Source: CAVROP01 sp050008495 | GTDB lineage: Bacteria > Acidobacteriota > Terriglobia > UBA7540 | Length of the DNA: 64,000 nucleotides | NCBI GenBank assembly: GCA_050008495.1 | Contig: JBEKMN010000003.1 | Coordinates: forward strand, 62,001-126,000 | Reading direction: 5' to 3' | Part shown: positions 9,306 through 18,606 of the stretch, in pieces | Layout of the letters: each line of letters starts with the position of its first letter | Position numbering within the stretch: the stretch's first letter is position 1 | The notes under the pieces: model-generated | The model's input: the letters and a program-made list of their open reading frames with translations, nothing else | The model's database searches: none | What the model was told of the DNA's origin: nothing | Program-made: the position numbers and the translations under genes

Positions 9306-9438
9306 CAGTTTCCCCCTTTTGCGATCCGTGAGGAAAGTCAGGAATCAAACGTCATGACTCAGACCGACTGAGTCGAATTCCTGCACACGATCATAAGCCG
9401 CAGCCTGCGACTCTTCCGGCGCCGCCGCGGCTTCATAG

Positions 9439-10677
9439 TTAGCCTCCGGTTTCAATCTGCTTATTCCTGAATTCTAGCATTCTAGCGCTAATAAAGGCAC
9501 GCATCTCTGCTTTGAAGCGCGACACGCCGAAGCGTTCTGCGTGACGTTGAATAAAGGCAGGCGAAAAGCGGCTCTCGTTTGACTCGAACAAGCGAATTGC
9601 GCCAGCCAGGGAATCGGCGGACTGTTCGGCGAAAAATATGCCGGTGGAAGCTTCGGGGGCGCCAGGATCTGTAGGGCTGCCGCCAACTACGGTCTCCAAG
9701 GCTCCTCCTCGGCCAAAGGCGATCACAGGCCGGCCAAAAGACTGGGCTTCGACCGGGACGATCCCGAAGTCTTCTTCGCCGGGAAACAGCAGGGCGCGGC
9801 AGCGCGCGTAATTCTCCCGCAATTCCTGGTCGGGTAAGTGTCCCAAAAACTTGACGGTGGGGCCGGCCAGAGTCCGCAGGCGCTCAAACTCTTCACCTTC
9901 GCCGATAACCCGCAGAGGCCGCCGCAGGCGATTGCACGCCTCAATCGCCAGGTCGACACGCTTATAATCCACAAGTTGACCTACCGTAAGGTAGTAGTCG
10001 TCCACTTCCGGCGAGATATACCCGGCGCAGACGTCCACAGGTGGATTGATCACCGTTGCCTTGCGGCGATAATGCTTGCCGATGCGGCCCGCCACATTCT
10101 GGGAATTCGCCACAAAATAGTCAACGCGCGCAGCGGCAGCATAATCCCAGAGTCGCATGTAATGCGCCGAGAGGGAAAACACCAAGCGCGCCACTCCTCC
10201 CATCCCTGGCTTGGCGCGATACTGATGGTACATATCCCAGATATAGCGCATAGGTGTGTGGCAATAGCAGATGTGGCAGGCGCGCGGTCGAGTTAGAACG
10301 CCTTTGGCCGCGCCGGACTCCGAACTGATCACCAGGTCGTAATCGTCCAGATTGAACTCCTCGAGCGCCAGGGGGAAGAGAGGGAAGAGTTTCTTATAGT
10401 GGAGCTTGACACCCGGCATTTTCTGAAGAAACGAGGTCGTGAAATTGCGCGAGCGTAGCGACGGAGGAAGCGCATCCGGATCGAGAACCATGGTGAAGAG
10501 ATCGGCCTGGGGAAAGATGTCGGCCAGGGCTTCAACGACACGCTCCCCGCCCCGGAGTTTTACGAACCAGTAATGGACAATGGCCACCCGAAGACTCGCG
10601 AGGGGGTCCGGCTTCTGCGCGCCTTGAGTTTGCCCGCTCTCGGAGCTGTCTTCCTCGGGTCGTTTGGCGTCATCCAT
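9439..10677 (-). CDS. Glycosyltransferase family 4 (WbaZ-like)
   Basis: A cytoplasmic GT-B fold glycosyltransferase. After a polar N-terminal tail of about 35 residues it reads LRVAIVHYWFVKLRGGERV, then CYCHTPMRYIWDMY, a pattern seen in WbaZ-like mannosyl/rhamnosyltransferases of O-antigen loci. The C-terminal half holds the nucleotide-sugar site (GEGEEFERL and the E-x7-E like VEAQSFGRPVIAFGRGG). I choose the ATG at 10677 with AGGTG ahead of it, rather than the upstream TTG at 10692. It lies beside gmd/rmd, so a GDP-linked donor such as GDP-rhamnose or GDP-mannose is a reasonable guess. Confidence 0.88.
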   Translation of the reverse strand: MDDAKRPEEDSSESGQTQGAQKPDPLASLRVAIVHYWFVKLRGGERVVEALADIFPQADLFTMVLDPDALPPSLRSRNFTTSFLQKMPGVKLHYKKLFPLFPLALEEFNLDDYDLVISSESGAAKGVLTRPRACHICYCHTPMRYIWDMYHQYRAKPGMGGVARLVFSLSAHYMRLWDYAAAARVDYFVANSQNVAGRIGKHYRRKATVINPPVDVCAGYISPEVDDYYLTVGQLVDYKRVDLAIEACNRLRRPLRVIGEGEEFERLRTLAGPTVKFLGHLPDQELRENYARCRALLFPGEEDFGIVPVEAQSFGRPVIAFGRGGALETVVGGSPTDPGAPEASTGIFFAEQSADSLAGAIRLFESNESRFSPAFIQRHAERFGVSRFKAEMRAFISARMLEFRNKQIETGG

Positions 10678-10704
10678 AAGTGCACCTGGCAAATTGCGGC
10701 AGGA

Positions 10705-12468
10705 TCAGGGGCGTTCCACAATCGATACAGATTGGCGACCCGCTCTAACCTCTATCGAAGATGTTGGAGCCAAACGCAGGTCGTAAACTTGGTAGATGTC
10801 TAAGCGATCGTCCCGGTCTTCGGTTTTGACCACCCGCGCGCCTCCGCCTTGTCCATTCACCTCGAGGAACAGGCCTTTCGAGCAGAGCATCAGTACCCGG
10901 TCTCTCGAGACCTCCAAAGTCGGCCCGCGTTCGCCCCCTTCGCTCGCGTTCAGCAGGCTGACTTCGTTGAGAGAGCCGCCTTGCTGTACCGGGGGCGGAC
11001 GGCGAAATCCGGGAATCGGATCGCTATCTCCCAGGGCTGTATAGAACGGTACTTTGGGAAAGTAGTATTCAAAGATCCGGCCGTTCAGGCAGTCTGGTGG
11101 TCCAAGCTGTATAAAGAGCATCGCCGAATCACCTTGCAGAAGGAGCCTCCGGATCTCCTCGAAGTATCTCTCTTTCACCGATTGGTCGAAGCGTAGCTGG
11201 TCATACACGCAGGAAATAAATGAGCGGTTCAACGCCTCAGGGACAAGTCTGGACAGTCTGAGAGATTTGGATGCGACCTTGGGTTCGGGCAACCTGGGGG
11301 TAAGGAAGAAAACACCCCCATTCGCGAGAACGGCCAAGAACAGGAGGAGCCAAAACTGGTTCTTGCCGCTTCGATTCGGCGCGGAGAGGGTGAGGACAGC
11401 CCACCTCGAAACCAGCAGAAGCAGAGGTGGCAGGCAGGCCAGGCAGTGGGAGACCCTCCCAATGTAAAGCAGGCTGAAAAACAGTAGAAATGGAACGGCC
11501 CAGACAACCAGAAGTAGGGCTTGGTCCCCTTCTATCTGATCCGCTTCCCTGTTGGGCCTGAGCAGCATGCACAGCACAGCGAGAACAACTAGAAACGGTA
11601 ACAACCCCAGCGCCACGCCGCCGACCAACTTTATCAACATCCAGATGTGCGCCTCTGGTGAAGCGCCGAAAAAGATGTTCCCCCTCTTAAGAGCGTCGGA
11701 GAATTGGGTACCCACAAGCCCGCTGTACCTGCTGTAGCCGCCGGCGGAAATGACTGTGGGAATGTACCATGCGGCATAGACAACCAATGCGGATGAGAAT
11801 GCGAGGGGCACCCAGCGCCGGCACAGAGCAGAGCGCCAGAAGGGAAAAAGGAAGAGGGGGGCGAGCAGAAGAAGCTGGTCTGGCCTAAGGCCGGTGGCCA
11901 GACCATAGACAATGCCTGCGCATGCTGCCGCTAACGCGCTTGGTGACCTCAACAACAAGAAGACAGCAAGACCAACTGCCAGGCTGCTGAAGCCGGCGGC
12001 GGCATAGATTTCCCCGATTAGTCCATGGAACCACACGAGGGGACACGTAGCCCACACAGCGGACGCTAGCAGCGCAGTGCGCCGATCGTACATCGAAAAG
12101 GCAAGGACGAATATCAGCACCGTTGAAAGGGCGGAGAAGAGCGCGGAGAGCGCGGTGAGCGTCAAGTTGTCGTCATGGACAAGCCGGAACAGCGTTCTTG
12201 CCAGTCCGACGTAGACAATATACCCCGGTGGCTGGGGCTGGTCATGGCCGATATCGAAATGGTGGATAGCAAGCGCAAATTGGACGGGGTCCCAACCGGA
12301 TAGCAACTTGGACCGTAAGGGGATTCTCGTGGCGAGGCAGAAACAGAAAAGGACTACGCTCCCCACGATGAGAAAACGCGAATTAGACCATCGCTGTACG
12401 CTACTGTCATCTTCTCCAACGAGCGGCGCGTTGACGGCAGCAACAGCATTCTTCGAAACAAGCGTCAT
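10705..12468 (-). CDS. Polytopic membrane protein, GT39/DUF2723-like glycosyltransferase
   Basis: A 587-residue protein with about ten membrane helices followed by a soluble C-terminal domain of roughly 180 residues. Near the N-terminus, between helices 1 and 2, lies a periplasmic loop with SGWDPVQFALAIHHFDI and the HDQPQPPGYIVYVG stretch. A WD/DE-containing first loop and the HxxxPPGY arrangement are typical of ArnT/PMT-type GT-C enzymes and of DUF2723 proteins, which use polyprenyl-phosphate sugars. This points to addition of a side sugar on the periplasmic face, but the family assignment is by pattern only. ATG start, with AAGG upstream. Confidence 0.7.
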   Translation of the reverse strand: MTLVSKNAVAAVNAPLVGEDDSSVQRWSNSRFLIVGSVVLFCFCLATRIPLRSKLLSGWDPVQFALAIHHFDIGHDQPQPPGYIVYVGLARTLFRLVHDDNLTLTALSALFSALSTVLIFVLAFSMYDRRTALLASAVWATCPLVWFHGLIGEIYAAAGFSSLAVGLAVFLLLRSPSALAAACAGIVYGLATGLRPDQLLLLAPLFLFPFWRSALCRRWVPLAFSSALVVYAAWYIPTVISAGGYSRYSGLVGTQFSDALKRGNIFFGASPEAHIWMLIKLVGGVALGLLPFLVVLAVLCMLLRPNREADQIEGDQALLLVVWAVPFLLFFSLLYIGRVSHCLACLPPLLLLVSRWAVLTLSAPNRSGKNQFWLLLFLAVLANGGVFFLTPRLPEPKVASKSLRLSRLVPEALNRSFISCVYDQLRFDQSVKERYFEEIRRLLLQGDSAMLFIQLGPPDCLNGRIFEYYFPKVPFYTALGDSDPIPGFRRPPPVQQGGSLNEVSLLNASEGGERGPTLEVSRDRVLMLCSKGLFLEVNGQGGGARVVKTEDRDDRLDIYQVYDLRLAPTSSIEVRAGRQSVSIVERP

Positions 12469-12481
12469 GGCATAACCTTGC

Positions 12482-13591
12482 TCAGGTCCCCAGCGCCTCC
12501 CGATACACCTCGCAGTGTCTGCGCGCGAATTCCTCCCAGGAGAAGAGCTTGGCTCGCTCCAGACCTTTCGAGCGCAGTGTTACTTGAAGCTGGCTTGATC
12601 TTAGAACCCTTTCCATGGCCATTGCAAGGTCATCCACACTCGCCGGTTCAAAATACTCGGCCGCTTCCCCCGCCACTTCGGGCAGGGAAGCAGCCCGTGA
12701 GCATACTACTGGGGTCCCGCAGGCCATAGCCTCCAAAACAGGCAGGCCGAATCCCTCGATCAAGGACGGCATCACCAATATCTCGGCCGCCGCATACACC
12801 CACGGAAGGTCCTGGCGCGGGGCATGCGGAGCGAAGATGACTCGCTCCCCGAGCCCCAGGCTCATGGATTCATCGACTAAACCTGCCTTCCATTTTCGGT
12901 CATCACCAAGGATTACCAGTTGGAGATCAAAGTCACTGTGAGCGCATATTTGAGCGAATGCCCGGATGAGGGTTTTAACGTTCTTGTGGGGTTTTAGATT
13001 GCCGACAAAAAGTATATAAGGCCGACTAACGCCCAGCAAAAAGGAGACGCGGCTAAGAGCCTCCTTGCGGTCCTGTGGGCGGAAGCGTTCGCTGACCCCC
13101 AGGTAAGCCACACTCACTTTTGAAGGTGAAACCGCGAGGTGTTCAACGATCTGCTGCTTTGTGAATTCTGAATTGGCAATGATGCGATCAGCTTTCCTCG
13201 CCACCAGGTGGAACATCGGCCGAGCATAGAACCACGCAGCAAGAGTTCGTCCGATCGTCGGGTCCGATAAGTGAATAACATCGTGAATCGTCACTACCAG
13301 GTTGCCTCGATACAGCAGTGAGGCGTTATAGTGCGGGCTGTGGAGTATTTGAGCGTGCCGTGCGAGCCGCGCTATTTCCCATTGCTCGCTCAAGCTGTAG
13401 ATCGGCGACCTGGCTGCGACGAATCGGAACCTCGCGGGCGGCAGGCCATCCAAGGCTTCCCGCCGCTGGCAAATCACTTCAAACACGTATTCGTTCTCCA
13501 AAGCTGCCAGGTGCGTGAGCAAGTTCCTGAGATAGGTCCCGATACCGGAATGCTCGGACATTCTGGCATCAATTGCAATTACGCGCTCCAT
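12482..13591 (-). CDS. Glycosyltransferase family 4
   Basis: GT-B fold retaining glycosyltransferase of about 370 residues. It opens with RVIAIDARMSEHSGIGTYLRNLL, the acceptor-side glycine loop, and carries the GT4 donor motif EGFGLPVLEAMACGTPVVCS followed by SLPEV. The LFVGNLKPHKNVKTLI segment in the middle is also standard for this group. An in-frame ATG at 13615 would add eight residues; I prefer the ATG at 13591 because the conserved N-terminus begins right after it. Together with its neighbours it presumably adds one sugar of the repeat unit; donor unknown. The 237 bases upstream of the start show no clear signal. Confidence 0.9.
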   Translation of the reverse strand: MERVIAIDARMSEHSGIGTYLRNLLTHLAALENEYVFEVICQRREALDGLPPARFRFVAARSPIYSLSEQWEIARLARHAQILHSPHYNASLLYRGNLVVTIHDVIHLSDPTIGRTLAAWFYARPMFHLVARKADRIIANSEFTKQQIVEHLAVSPSKVSVAYLGVSERFRPQDRKEALSRVSFLLGVSRPYILFVGNLKPHKNVKTLIRAFAQICAHSDFDLQLVILGDDRKWKAGLVDESMSLGLGERVIFAPHAPRQDLPWVYAAAEILVMPSLIEGFGLPVLEAMACGTPVVCSRAASLPEVAGEAAEYFEPASVDDLAMAMERVLRSSQLQVTLRSKGLERAKLFSWEEFARRHCEVYREALGT

Positions 13592-13828
13592 CTTTCCGTC
13601 CCGTAGAGACGGCATTGCGCCGACAATTGGTGAGGATAAAACACTTAAGAGGGGCCTGAGAAAACTCTAAGAGCGCAGCGGAACGGCACCGCCCTTCTGG
13701 CTGAACTCAGTGGCCGCTTCTTTTCCGCTCGCGACTCAGACTTGTCGACCCAACATCCTCTCAACTTGCCCACGCAAGCTCCTATATCGAGCCGGGGTGG
13801 TTCGCTAACCGCCCTGGCCTTTCGCGAT

Positions 13829-15559
13829 TCATTGACCAGGAATGGAGGACAAATCCATACGATAGTTCCCTTCCAGTTTGACCGTTGATCTGGGGCTCGC
13901 CTGATCCAGACGGGAGAATACGCCTGCCCCCATAAGGTTGTTCCGAATCAGAAAAACAGGTGTCACGGAAGGGTTCTTGCTTCCCCCCTCCACCGAAATA
14001 TCAACTGGGAATGGGTGCAGTCCAACCAGGCGATTGCCTTCAATAACGGTCAATGGAGCGATCTTTGGATCGTCCTGATACACGAAAATGGCTGCACTTC
14101 CGGGAGGCTGTTCTACGTTTGAGCGCACCGTGTTATTCGAGATGTCGCAGTAACCGGGGTCGCCAGGCGACAACGAGTACGTACGACCCGCCCAAATGGC
14201 TCCATGCACCCTGGTAGCAACCACGTCAAACAGGAAGTCATTACCGGAAATCACCACGATATGCTTAGGGTTCGCATCGGAAAGGAACACCGTGACATTT
14301 CGCAACGTGTTGTCTTTGAAAACGAATCTCTCCGGCAGTCCGCTCGTTGAACTAATGAAGCACGGAGTAGTATCAAGGCAGGTAAAATGATTGCCCACCA
14401 CTTGCGTGTCGCGATCATAAGGCGCGGTTTGGCCGGTCGTATAGGTGCGAAGCAGCGGTTTATCCCAGCTACTGGAAACCACGGTGTTGCCGGTTATCAG
14501 AACGTCCCGGTTGTAATAGAAAGTAGCAATGGCCCCATTAGCCCCGTCTTTTACGTAGTTGTTCGAGAAGACGACGGAATTGCTCCCTTCCGAGTCGAGG
14601 CATACGTCGCCGCACGTCTCGATGATATTGCCAGAAGCGACGACGCCCTCGCCCATGCTGCCCCAAATCCCCCCTCCCCCGACATCGGTAATTTTGTTGC
14701 CAATGAAGGAGAGATCGCGGGCTCCGCGCTTGTTCGTCACGGCGCCCTGGCCTGTCTTGGGGTTCGCGTCGCCACCCCACCACTGGAAGCCATGCACGAA
14801 GCCCTGAATGAAGTTGTCGTTCGCGACGACGCCCTGCGTGAAGGTAATGTTAACGGCTGCCCCCGAAGGGCCATCACTGCGGTTTGAGAATGCCGTATTC
14901 CCGATCAGCTTGATGTCAGAAGAGGAGTTCAACTCACTAAGGCGAATGTTGTTTGTGTGGCAACCCGTCACCTCGACTTCCTGTCCCTCGTCAACTTTCA
15001 CCAACACAGATCCAGGCGACTCGCGCGGGGCCTGGGCACAAAGATTCGACACTTTCAGATTGTAAGTGCTTTTCCCGGAAATGAACGGCCCGGGCGAAGG
15101 GAAAGACAAAGTGATCAATGTAGCGCAGCCTTCGCCTACTACCGAATTGCCATTCTGTACCTGGATTCCGGCATTCCACGTCGTCGGCGCAAGAAGGTGC
15201 AGGACATGATTCGAAGAAAGAGTGACTCGAGTTTCCACGGTGCCTGCCCGGCCTACCCGGATTTCCCCGGCTTCACGCCCCAGACTGGCATCTGCGGCAT
15301 TAATCTGCGCGCCCAAGTCGTTTCCTTGGTGATGTTCAGCCCATCGAATATTCCCGGACTCCCCCGGAAGTGCCGGCGCGCGGCTTTCCTGAAGAGCGGC
15401 GCCAAGATGCCGCAGCAAGTGCGGTAAGAGGTGCACGGATTGCGACAAGTTTTTGTGCGCAGGGATCGGCCCCCATAGTGGACTGTAACCCTCCGTGAGG
15501 CTACCCTGCAGAGAAAGGGAAGCCGCCGCAAGGACGAAAGCAATTTTGAGATTCCGCAC
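13829..15559 (-). CDS. Secreted right-handed beta-helix protein
   Basis: 576 residues with an N-terminal signal peptide (hydrophobic IAFVLAAASLSLQGS). The body, from about residue 130, contains repeated short units such as VTGCHTNNIRLSE, ISFTGNKITDVGG-like strings and NSVVFSNNYVKDG, where Asn and Gly recur every ~22 residues; this is the ladder of a pectate-lyase type parallel beta-helix (NosD/PbH1-like). Within polysaccharide loci such proteins are often lyases, hydrolases or C5-epimerases that trim or modify the polymer during export. No catalytic set could be assigned. The start is GTG behind AAGGGGTGA. Confidence 0.82.
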   Translation of the reverse strand: MRNLKIAFVLAAASLSLQGSLTEGYSPLWGPIPAHKNLSQSVHLLPHLLRHLGAALQESRAPALPGESGNIRWAEHHQGNDLGAQINAADASLGREAGEIRVGRAGTVETRVTLSSNHVLHLLAPTTWNAGIQVQNGNSVVGEGCATLITLSFPSPGPFISGKSTYNLKVSNLCAQAPRESPGSVLVKVDEGQEVEVTGCHTNNIRLSELNSSSDIKLIGNTAFSNRSDGPSGAAVNITFTQGVVANDNFIQGFVHGFQWWGGDANPKTGQGAVTNKRGARDLSFIGNKITDVGGGGIWGSMGEGVVASGNIIETCGDVCLDSEGSNSVVFSNNYVKDGANGAIATFYYNRDVLITGNTVVSSSWDKPLLRTYTTGQTAPYDRDTQVVGNHFTCLDTTPCFISSTSGLPERFVFKDNTLRNVTVFLSDANPKHIVVISGNDFLFDVVATRVHGAIWAGRTYSLSPGDPGYCDISNNTVRSNVEQPPGSAAIFVYQDDPKIAPLTVIEGNRLVGLHPFPVDISVEGGSKNPSVTPVFLIRNNLMGAGVFSRLDQASPRSTVKLEGNYRMDLSSIPGQ

Positions 15560-15661
15560 GATGTGGAGTCACCCCTTGGCCCTAAACTGCGAGAACAGAA
15601 CGAGACAGGGAAACAACTTGCGCATGCTTGTCTTCCTCCCCGTTCCACCTCCCGTCTCAGA

Positions 15662-17251
15662 TTATAATCGCGCAAGTCCAGGCGCCAACTTTCGCGTTTT
15701 TCCGCCCACAACCTGTTGCTGAGGCCGGGCTGCGTGCATTGCTGCGATTTCTCTTTCACTCATCGGTTCGCACCAGATGATCGCTACGAGGAACCAGAAA
15801 TAGAAATTCGAAGGGAAACTGTCAAGATATGGAATGAACAAACAAGCGAACGCGATCCCGGCGACACCCAGGAAGGTGGCTAGGAACAAGCCTCTCCTCT
15901 CGCGATCTCCCTTGACCGCGCGGTACCGATGGTGGCTCTCGAATAGCGACAGGCCGATGATAGCCAGGAGAATAACCAGGCTGGCGCCCCCCCGAAGGTA
16001 AAATGTCCTCAGGTAGTATGTTTCTGGCGCTAGAGCCTGATTGCGCGGTACAAATGTGCCAAAGACGTACTCGGCCGGCTCAAACCGTTTGATCGCGTCC
16101 TCAGCCAGAACAACGCTCGTGTAGTGAGAAGTGGCGCTCTCCTCCCTAAAGGCGGCTAGTCTCTCCATGCGTATGACAAGGAATTTGGCAACCCCGACAT
16201 CCGGAAATATGTAATAGAGTGCAGCAACCAAGACGGCGACCGCAATTACGGTCATGGCGCTCTTTACCCTGTCTTTCGTAAAAAGCACCAGGTTCATTGT
16301 GGTGAAGACCATCGCAAAGCTGGCGCTCAGGGATATGGTCGCCGCGAGCGCGCACAAGCAGAGGATCAAGAACGCGACAACTTTTGGAGACCACCTTATT
16401 GCCCGTTCAGCCAGAAAGGCCAGCACGGTCGCAATCGTCAGCATCATGAACACCCCGTAATCGTTGGGGGAGCCGATGATTGAGCCATAGCGGGTGTACA
16501 GTCCACCGTACCCGAAGCCCGTTCGCCGGCCTGAGAACATCTCAATGCCCAGGAATATGAGGGAGAGCGAGACCAAGGGAATGAATGTGCGGAGATACCT
16601 GATGGAGCTTTCGCCCCGCAAGATAAAAGGCAACAGAAACACAAAGGGAACATACTCCAGCGGGTATCTCATGGCAGTGAGGACAATATCAAACACCCTG
16701 CCGCGTGCGTAAATCAAAGCGAAAGTCGGCAAGACGAGATAAACCAACGTCAGAAGGACTAATATCAATCCTCGAGCGGTCAGCCGCAAAGGCATATTTC
16801 GGTCATAGCGCGGTTTAGTTAATGCTCTGAAAGCAAACACTCCCACAAAACCTATCCACACAATATCCTTGATGACTTTCACCCAGCCCGGAGCGTCCTG
16901 CCCGTAGATCGTCGTGTAGGGGTTCCCCCACCCCATCACCCATCTCGAATAATAGTAGATCACGGTGAACGCGAGATAGGCATTCATGAGGTTGGGCTTC
17001 AGGAAGAACTCCCGGTCCAGGAACGAATAGACGAAAAGGATTCCAAGCAACCATGCGGTCCCGTCATTATGCGAGTAGTAGTTGTACGCGGCCCCGAAAA
17101 ACAAAGCGACCCGAAGCAAATGAAAGGCGAACACCCTCCATGTGGCAGATTTCAGCGCCCTTCCTTCCAATTGCAGTTGGTCGTGATCTGCCGTGCGAGT
17201 AATCGCCTCGGAATCGTAAGAACGCGCCACTCTTTCCACCCGTCCTCCCAT
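15662..17251 (-). CDS. O-antigen/exopolysaccharide polymerase-like membrane protein
   Basis: 529 residues with about twelve hydrophobic segments and a large loop between residues ~390 and 440, the general layout of Wzy-type polymerases (O-antigen ligase-like superfamily). There is little sequence signature beyond topology. Segments such as RTGFGYGGLYTRYGSIIGSPNDYGVFMML resemble the G-x-pattern before the major loop of Wzy proteins. It sits in the middle of the glycosyltransferase block and is the second such protein in the locus. The first ATG is at 17251; a GTG five codons later has a better-placed GGAGG and may be the true start. Confidence 0.75.
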   Translation of the reverse strand: MGGRVERVARSYDSEAITRTADHDQLQLEGRALKSATWRVFAFHLLRVALFFGAAYNYYSHNDGTAWLLGILFVYSFLDREFFLKPNLMNAYLAFTVIYYYSRWVMGWGNPYTTIYGQDAPGWVKVIKDIVWIGFVGVFAFRALTKPRYDRNMPLRLTARGLILVLLTLVYLVLPTFALIYARGRVFDIVLTAMRYPLEYVPFVFLLPFILRGESSIRYLRTFIPLVSLSLIFLGIEMFSGRRTGFGYGGLYTRYGSIIGSPNDYGVFMMLTIATVLAFLAERAIRWSPKVVAFLILCLCALAATISLSASFAMVFTTMNLVLFTKDRVKSAMTVIAVAVLVAALYYIFPDVGVAKFLVIRMERLAAFREESATSHYTSVVLAEDAIKRFEPAEYVFGTFVPRNQALAPETYYLRTFYLRGGASLVILLAIIGLSLFESHHRYRAVKGDRERRGLFLATFLGVAGIAFACLFIPYLDSFPSNFYFWFLVAIIWCEPMSEREIAAMHAARPQQQVVGGKTRKLAPGLARL

Positions 17252-17258
17252 ATCATTG

Positions 17259-17346
17259 GAAGCTCGAGATTCGAAATTCGATAATCGAATTCAAAACTCG
17301 ACAGACCTGATTTTGTCCGGCTGCTGGATATCCGAATTTCGAGCTT
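17259..17346. repeat. Degenerate ATTCGA repeat with inverted arms
   Basis: The gap between two genes is filled by an AT-rich run of overlapping units related to GATTCGAAATTCGA. The outer parts are complementary: AAGCTCGA with AATTCG on one side and CGAATTTCGAGCTT on the other, so the RNA could fold into a long imperfect hairpin. The same type of unit appears near 41.8 kb and inside the N-terminal coding part of the deacetylase at 60.1 kb. Confidence 0.6.
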
Positions 17347-17355
17347 TGGTGCCGA

Positions 17356-18483
17356 TTAATCACCCTCGCCGTAAAATCGGGTGAGTTCAGAACAGGATCG
17401 CCGGATGTTGAAATCTGTCTGCTCGATGATGCCCAGTGCCATCTGTTTCTCCAATCGTCCGCTCTGGAGCAGTCTCAACAAGGTTGCAGCCCAAGGCTTC
17501 GGGCCTTCGGACAAAGAAAGCTGTTCCACGCCCCCAGGCACCACGCTCGCTTCAGCAGGGACTGCACTGGAAGCGAGGCTGCGAAGTCCCGCAGCCTGGG
17601 CCTCGGTCAAAACGATTGCTAAACCCTCTTCCAAGGACGGTAAAGCAAACACGTCCATTGCCGAGAGCATCAAGCGAGGGACGTCGGACCGCTGACCGGC
17701 GAAGACGACATTCTTGTCCAAGCCAAACTCCCGCGCCATGGCCTCGATCTTGGGGCGCATCGGGCCGTCACCCACCAATAAGAACCTCACCTCGGGTCGT
17801 ACTTTCAGGATCGCCCGGCCTACTTGCAACAAGAAGGCCTGGTTTTTTCTGCGCTCGAACAGGCCCACGTGTCCTACGACCGGAGCGTCGACGGGAATTC
17901 CAAACTCCCTTCGCGTTTCTTCTCGCGATGGAAGAGTCCGAAATTGGTCCAAATTGATTCCGCAGTGAAGCACGCGAAAGCGTGGGTCCGACCTCCACTG
18001 GGAACCGAACAGGAATCTCGCAGCCGCCTCGGAACAAGCCAAGCCCGTGGTCGCATACTTTTGAACCGCGGTCCGCATGGCTGCGCGCCAGGCGCCCCTC
18101 AAAAGGGAGTGCGAATGGAGGTCGTTGCTGTTGTGGCTATGCGCAATGCGTTTCGGAACACCTTCAAGCATCGCCCCCCGCAGCACCACCCCCGAAGGCA
18201 AACCCACGTGGGAATGCACGACATCATATCGCTCCGCGCGAAGGAGTTGGCGAAACCGCCAAGGGAAGGTCGCCAAGTTGGACCTGAGGGGGCAGAGTAT
18301 CACGCGCCCGCCCAACGCTGTGACCTCCTCGCAAAGGCTTGCTGACGGCGGCCAGAGGCAGCAAAAATCAGACTTGATACGACCGTGGTCGATTTGCCTG
18401 GTGGCCTTCAGCAGCCAAGCCTCGGCGCCGCCGCCCGGTACGGCGCGCACGACTTGGAGGACCCTTACTGGTCTGTTAACCAC
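17356..18483 (-). CDS. Glycosyltransferase family 4 (EpsF/CapM-like)
   Basis: A GT-B glycosyltransferase of 375 residues. It begins VVNRPVRVLQVVRAVPGGGAE, the GGG acceptor loop seen in EpsF-like enzymes, then has IAHSHNSNDLHSHS and the donor-site segments GHVGLFERRKNQ, LLVGDGPMR and SLEEGLAIVLTEAQAAGL. I place the start at the GTG at 18483, preceded by AAGGGA; the frame is open to an ATG at 18570, but those 29 residues look unlike protein. The gap to the next gene (18484-18606) holds an imperfect hairpin with GGCAAAG and CTTTGCC arms. Confidence 0.88.
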   Translation of the reverse strand: MVNRPVRVLQVVRAVPGGGAEAWLLKATRQIDHGRIKSDFCCLWPPSASLCEEVTALGGRVILCPLRSNLATFPWRFRQLLRAERYDVVHSHVGLPSGVVLRGAMLEGVPKRIAHSHNSNDLHSHSLLRGAWRAAMRTAVQKYATTGLACSEAAARFLFGSQWRSDPRFRVLHCGINLDQFRTLPSREETRREFGIPVDAPVVGHVGLFERRKNQAFLLQVGRAILKVRPEVRFLLVGDGPMRPKIEAMAREFGLDKNVVFAGQRSDVPRLMLSAMDVFALPSLEEGLAIVLTEAQAAGLRSLASSAVPAEASVVPGGVEQLSLSEGPKPWAATLLRLLQSGRLEKQMALGIIEQTDFNIRRSCSELTRFYGEGD

Positions 18484-18606
18484 TCGAAATCCCTTGCCTG
18501 CTGAGAGGCTATTCTTACCAGGTCTGTTTTGCCCCTGGTAAGGCGGCAAAGCGCAAAGGGAAAAGGGCATTTGGGAAAGCCTTGCCCTTTGCCATTTGTA
18601 ACTCCT